Virus record (IMG/VR): IMGVR_UViG_3300008012_000004
Location: 1-41,308 of that record
DNA length: 41,308 bases
Strand: one strand, 5' to 3'
Source of the DNA: a virus
Shown piece by piece: positions 37,919 to 41,308 of this stretch. Both the position numbers and the translations under genes were made by a program. A model generated the notes under the pieces. The model was not told where the DNA came from. It made no database searches and worked only from the letters and a program-made list of their open reading frames with translations. Numbering within the stretch: position 1 is the first letter of the stretch; every line of letters begins with the position of its first letter.

Positions 37919-39368
37919 TGGTTTCCTCCTCAGTCTCGGGGACGAAGTCGGACTCCAGCAACCGACCAGTGTCCTTGTTGTAGTTCAGGAACGCAGCAAC
38001 CCCGGTGTCACCGGAATACCTGTTCTTCAGTACGCGCACCGTGGTCAGGTTGGGGTTGTCTCCCTGCTGGTCCCGCTCCAGTCCCACCACCACATCAGCA
38101 AGCTGGCCGATGGCGGAGCTACCGCGCAGCAGGTTGAGGCTGGTCTGTCCTCCCTCTTCCAGTGCGCGTCCCTCACCACGCCGCAGGTGGCTGACAAGGA
38201 ACAGAGTGATGCCCTTCTCCTCGACGAGCTGGCGCAGCTTGGTGCAGGCACTGTCGATTCTGCGCCGCTCGTCCCCACCTTCCAGTGCTGACACCACGAT
38301 AGACAGGTGGTCGAGGAACACGGTGGTCACTCCGCACGCTGCCATCTGCCGGATCTTGGAGATGAGCCGGTCATTCTCCATCGAGCCGAAGTGGTCATAG
38401 AACACCACATTGCCCGTGCCCAGCGTGGCGTCGAACGCCTGCTTCAGCTCCTCCTCGGGCACAGTGTCCCGGACATGGTGCAGGTGGACCGGCTTGTTGA
38501 GGTGGACGCCGATCAGGCCGAGGGCGCTGCGATCCACGCTCTCCTCCAGTGCGATGTAGCCCACCTTCTCGCCGGCCATCATCAGGTAGTAGGCCAGCTC
38601 GCGGCAGATCGAGGACTTGCCCACGCCGGTGCCACTGGTCAGCACCACCATGGTGCGGGGGTGGATAGCGTGCAGCTTCTCGTTCATCCCTTCCCAAGGG
38701 TAGGGGTGCCCGCTGTGGTCCTGCTTCTCGTTGAGCTTCTCCCACAAGTCCTGCCCGTAGACCAGACCGTCAGGGCGGTGGGGCCGTGCCCTCCAGATCG
38801 CGTCGATAAGCTCGCTGCCTCTGCCGGCCACCAGCATCTCGTTCGCATCCTTCAACGGGAGCGAGGCGAGGCTGGCCTTGCCGGGGGACAGCAGCTCGGC
38901 GCAGTCACGCGCTGCCTGCTGGCCCGGGTCGTCCATGTCGAACAGGAACACCACCTTCTCGAAGGACTCAAGGTATTCCGCATTCTCTGCCACGGCCTTG
39001 GCCGCACCGCTGGCACCGTTAGGCACACTGACCACGGGCCACTTCAGGCTCTGGAGCTGACTGACTGACAGCGCATCCAGCTCGCCCTCGGTCACCACGA
39101 TCATCTTCTGGTTCGGAGCCCAGAGGTGGGCACCGTACAGCAGGCGCGGCACTGCGCGGCTGTCCCCAAGGATGGTGAAACTCTTGGAGGGGAAGCGCAC
39201 CTTCTGCGCCACCACGGTCCCGTTCATGTCCCGGAAGTTCGCTACCTGCACCGGGCTACCGTTCAAGGTAGCGGTGCCGTAGCCCCACTTGCGGCATGTC
39301 TCTTCACTGAGGTGCCGCTTGTTCAGCGGCTGGTACTCACACTGGAGCAGGTTGGTCTTGGCTGTCAT
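37908..39368 (-). other. Possible internal start giving a helicase-only form (gp4B-like)
   Basis: ATG 39368 (Met50 of the primase-helicase) is preceded by AAGACAGCC, the same leader end (AGACAGCCATG) as most early genes. It lies just after the zinc domain. T7 makes its 56-kDa form by an internal start at Met64, so a matching product here is plausible. Confidence 0.5.
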
Positions 39369-39515
39369 GGCTGTCTTGGGCTTGCCTTCTCCTTCGTAGT
39401 GGCCGCAGCCGAAGCAGAAGGAGTGGTCGGAATAAACTGCGAGGTTGTCTTTGCTGCCGCAGCTCGGGCAGGGTGCGTGTCTTAGGAACACGCTCGAATC
39501 GTCAGCTTGATGCAA
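37908..39515 (-). CDS. DNA primase-helicase (gp4-like)
   Basis: 535 residues from the TTG at 39515, which has GGAGGAG 2 nt upstream (about 5-6 nt from GGAG) inside the RusA gene; the open frame extends 26 codons further but that part is a shadow of RusA. Zinc site C16, C19, C34, C37 (CPSCGSK, CFGC); Toprim E143-GELD147; helicase Walker A TSGTGVGKSS near residue 285; DHLSIV and HLRRGEG motifs in the RecA-like core; acidic C-terminus EEETIEF like that of T7, which docks the polymerase. Met50 may start a shorter helicase-only form (see separate feature). Start choice matters because a TTG is unusual. Confidence 0.95.
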   Translation of the reverse strand: MHQADDSSVFLRHAPCPSCGSKDNLAVYSDHSFCFGCGHYEGEGKPKTAMTAKTNLLQCEYQPLNKRHLSEETCRKWGYGTATLNGSPVQVANFRDMNGTVVAQKVRFPSKSFTILGDSRAVPRLLYGAHLWAPNQKMIVVTEGELDALSVSQLQSLKWPVVSVPNGASGAAKAVAENAEYLESFEKVVFLFDMDDPGQQAARDCAELLSPGKASLASLPLKDANEMLVAGRGSELIDAIWRARPHRPDGLVYGQDLWEKLNEKQDHSGHPYPWEGMNEKLHAIHPRTMVVLTSGTGVGKSSICRELAYYLMMAGEKVGYIALEESVDRSALGLIGVHLNKPVHLHHVRDTVPEEELKQAFDATLGTGNVVFYDHFGSMENDRLISKIRQMAACGVTTVFLDHLSIVVSALEGGDERRRIDSACTKLRQLVEEKGITLFLVSHLRRGEGRALEEGGQTSLNLLRGSSAIGQLADVVVGLERDQQGDNPNLTTVRVLKNRYSGDTGVAAFLNYNKDTGRLLESDFVPETEEETIEF

Positions 39516-39886
39516 GGCTCCTCCTCTGCCCACTGCTTGAAGGCGTACACCTTCTGCACCTGCGCGTCGTCCTTCAGGACCGTGGGCTGGCACAGATCCA
39601 GCACGGCCTTGAGGTAGTTGTCGATGTCAGGCTTCGGGGCATCGAGCTTGGTGGACTTGGGCCGGCGGCAGTGGAACTCCACAAACACCGCAACCGGACC
39701 AGTGAAAGGCAGAGAGCTGCGCCTCGGCTCCCCGTGGAGAGCGGCATCGAGCGCCACCGGCCCGTCTTCCTGTAGGAAGTCCTTGTACCTCCCAGCGTAG
39801 TAGGTACGAGTCCAGTTCCCACGCTTGACGAAGCGAGGCCGAGACGCCGGCACCGGATCCAAGTCGAGGCGCAGCTCAATTTCCAT
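39482..39886 (-). CDS. rusA: RusA-type Holliday junction resolvase
   Basis: 134 residues. RPRFVKRGNWTRTYY at the N-terminus and KPDIDNYLKAVLD (D87, D89), VLKDDAQV (D106, D107) are the RusA acidic residues. It stands where T7 has endonuclease I (gp3), between ssDNA-binding protein and primase-helicase, and should resolve replication junctions before packaging. TGATG overlap at the start; its 3' end contains the Shine-Dalgarno and TTG start of the helicase. Confidence 0.94.
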   Translation of the reverse strand: MEIELRLDLDPVPASRPRFVKRGNWTRTYYAGRYKDFLQEDGPVALDAALHGEPRRSSLPFTGPVAVFVEFHCRRPKSTKLDAPKPDIDNYLKAVLDLCQPTVLKDDAQVQKVYAFKQWAEEEPCIKLTIRACS

Positions 39887-40512
39887 CAGAAGTCAGCGTC
39901 GGCGGTGTCGTCGAACGGTTCCGGGTCCTTCTCGGTGGCGACGAAGCCGCCGTCAACAGAGCCGAAGCCGAAGTCAGTGTCACCTCCGCCGAAGGAGGAC
40001 AGCTCGATGATCTGCACAGCCCGGATGTCGAGTGCGATGCCGATACCGATGGGGGCGATCCAGCCCCGGCAGGTCATAGCCACGCGCAGCTTGCTGCCGC
40101 CGCCGATCACCTCTTCCAGCTTGCCGATGCCGGCACCGCTGGCGTCGAAGAACTGGATCTTGTTCTTCTGCACATTGCCGTTGCGGTCCTTCCACTCAGC
40201 GCCACGCTTGCACTTGAGGATCCAGTAGCCAGACGGCTCGCCGTCCTCGTACTCCTCCTGCCAAGGCGTCGGGCTGAACGCAGCCAGGGGCTTCTTCTTC
40301 TCGGCCTTGCGCTCGGCGTTGGCCTTCTTCACCCACTCGTCCAGCAGAGCGGTCAGCTCCTCGATGAGGGGGCGGGCGTCCTTCTCAGGGATGCGGAGAT
40401 CCACATGGTACTCCCCGCCCTTCGCCTGCTGGGACTCGAAGCGAGTGTCGGGGTTGTTGAGGGACGGGTACTTGGCGATGCCAATAGGGGTGGTGATGTT
40501 CTTCAGCTTCAT
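39886..40512 (-). CDS. ssDNA-binding protein (gp2.5-like)
   Basis: 208 residues. OB-fold strands (GEYHVDLRIPEKDARPLIEE, KIQFFDASGAGIG, LRVAMTCRGWIAPIGIGIAL, DIRAVQIIEL) and an acidic tail (EKDPEPFDDTADADF) with terminal Phe, as in T7 gp2.5, whose tail contacts polymerase and helicase. ATG comes one base after the RNA polymerase TGA. Length 232 in T7. Confidence 0.92.
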   Translation of the reverse strand: MKLKNITTPIGIAKYPSLNNPDTRFESQQAKGGEYHVDLRIPEKDARPLIEELTALLDEWVKKANAERKAEKKKPLAAFSPTPWQEEYEDGEPSGYWILKCKRGAEWKDRNGNVQKNKIQFFDASGAGIGKLEEVIGGGSKLRVAMTCRGWIAPIGIGIALDIRAVQIIELSSFGGGDTDFGFGSVDGGFVATEKDPEPFDDTADADF

Positions 40513-40513
40513 A

Positions 40514-41308
40514 TCAGGTTGCGAAGTATCGAGACTCCGCGATCATCGTCGGGTTGAAGTCACGCACCATGGGTGGCGCGGGAACTTCGATGTCGAGGGA
40601 CTTGTGAAGTTCCTCAAGGGGACTCTCCTCTCCGCCGAACAGCTCGGCAGCACATGAGAGGAGAGCGTTCCGTAGGGCGGGCAGGTCGGCAGCGTGCGTG
40701 CCGAAGCAGTCATGCACCAGCGCGAAGTTATCGACGCCATGCTGGCCGGCACGGACCACCGCCATGGTGGCAAGGGCAGCATCGAATGAGTGCGTCAGGT
40801 TAGGCATGGCTGTCGAGACACACTTGACCTTGTCGAGTTGGTCGGTGTCTTCGGTCAGCTTAGTGATCCGGTAGCTGCGTCCGCAATAGGTCTTGACCCT
40901 CACGAACTTAGGTTTCCGGTAGTCGTTCCTAACCTCCAGCCCAGTAGGGGTTTGCCACTCCAGCACCTTGCCTTGGCTCGCCAGGATGCGCGTCACTTCC
41001 TGCACCCACTCCATGCCGGCCATGACTGCGGGGCACCGCTTGGCTACCAGCTCGCGCAGCAGACGGGCGAGGTGGAAGGACGCCTTGCCCATGTTGGTGA
41101 AGGCATCGAAGCCTCCCTCCTCCTCGACCACGGCCACGATGGAGTCGGCCATACCCCGCAGCGTGGCGGAGTAGGGCAGCGTCATGATGGGGCGCTTGAC
41201 TACCTTGCGGGTCAGGTGCAGGGAGCGCAGCCACTCAAGGTCCATGGGGTCCAGCCGGCGGCGCATGATCTGCTTGGCCTCCCCAAGGATGTCGAGGTAC
41301 AGGTCAGC
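40514..41308 (-). CDS. T7-like RNA polymerase, C-terminal part (joined to 1-1644)
   Basis: Carboxy-terminal palm and fingers of the same polymerase; bases 41186-41308 are the repeat of 1-123. Numbering from GTG 1644, K545 and Y553 in KRPIMTLPYSA match T7 Lys631 and Tyr639, which bind and select the incoming nucleotide. D707 in VHDCFGTH matches the second metal-binding Asp812. The protein ends in SRYFAT, a counterpart of the T7 C-terminus (SDFAFA) that sits in the active site. The ssDNA-binding protein gene starts two bases after the TGA. In T7 relatives this enzyme recognises short phage promoters; I could not derive a secure consensus for them here. Confidence 0.95.
   Translation of the reverse strand, partial: ADLYLDILGEAKQIMRRRLDPMDLEWLRSLHLTRKVVKRPIMTLPYSATLRGMADSIVAVVEEEGGFDAFTNMGKASFHLARLLRELVAKRCPAVMAGMEWVQEVTRILASQGKVLEWQTPTGLEVRNDYRKPKFVRVKTYCGRSYRITKLTEDTDQLDKVKCVSTAMPNLTHSFDAALATMAVVRAGQHGVDNFALVHDCFGTHAADLPALRNALLSCAAELFGGEESPLEELHKSLDIEVPAPPMVRDFNPTMIAESRYFAT
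41186..41308. repeat. Terminal 123-bp direct repeat (circular assembly overlap)
   Basis: These 123 bases are identical to bases 1-123. They lie inside the RNA polymerase reading frame, whereas true terminal repeats of T7-like phages lie outside genes, between the last late gene and the early promoters. The simplest reading is an assembler overlap from a circular or terminally redundant molecule, so the unique length is 41,185 bp. Confidence 0.9.

Noticed and set aside
40790-40830. GACAGCCATG inside the RNA polymerase gene
   Set aside because: Same string as early leaders, but it lies in a conserved coding region (STAMPNLTHS) with no domain boundary; chance is more likely than an internal start.
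1-41308. tRNA genes and CRISPR arrays
   Set aside because: No cloverleaf-like segment with a T-arm GTTCRA and acceptor pairing was seen in non-coding DNA, and no array of spaced repeats exists; the only repeats are the ribozyme cassette, promoter boxes and the 10-bp tandem repeat.

Overview
The window is one complete genome of a T7-like podovirus (Autographiviridae-type gene order), linearised inside its RNA polymerase gene. The last 123 bases (41186-41308) repeat bases 1-123 exactly, so the molecule was assembled as a circle of about 41,185 bp and cut within a gene. The DNA looks GC-rich (about 60% by eye, not computed), and families such as a gp13-like internal protein, DUF3310 and the MNIF-type phage protein fit a phage of a GC-rich, probably aquatic proteobacterium. 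The host cannot be named from the sequence. An integrase next to the polymerase gene suggests a temperate or facultatively temperate life style.

All genes but one read on the minus strand, so the biological order runs from high to low coordinates. Left/early region (about 8850 down to 2630): an 885-nt non-coding stretch with tandem repeats and large hairpins, probably near the physical genome ends; then small early proteins, a zinc-motif protein, an ArdC-type anti-restriction protein, more small proteins, two 27-residue membrane peptides and a tyrosine integrase. Middle region (1644 to 1, then 41185 to 34986): single-subunit RNA polymerase, ssDNA-binding protein, RusA-type resolvase, primase-helicase, family A DNA polymerase, 5'-3' exonuclease, DUF3310. 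Late region (34989 to 8851): lipoprotein, proline-rich protein, portal, scaffold, capsid, terminator, tail tube proteins A and B, gp13- to gp16-like internal proteins (gp16-like is 2412 residues), two tail-fibre/receptor-binding proteins, holin-like protein, a single plus-strand metallopeptidase gene, terminase small and large subunits, and one small protein.

The most unusual content is in the early region (4281-7595). Five intergenic spacers each carry a complete hammerhead ribozyme core in the sense of transcription: CUGANGAG, a closed stem II, CGAAAC and a GUC cleavage site with matching stems. Three are type I and two type III. A shrunken sixth relative lies in front of the first early gene. 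They alternate with near-consensus sigma-70 promoters (three of them with a conserved 18-bp box upstream) and with leaders that carry the shared string ACAGCCATG at the start codon; several also have a stable hairpin. In T7 the host RNase III cuts the early polycistronic RNA between genes. Here the transcript appears to encode its own processing. This is an inference from sequence and covariation-like differences between copies; self-cleavage has not been shown.
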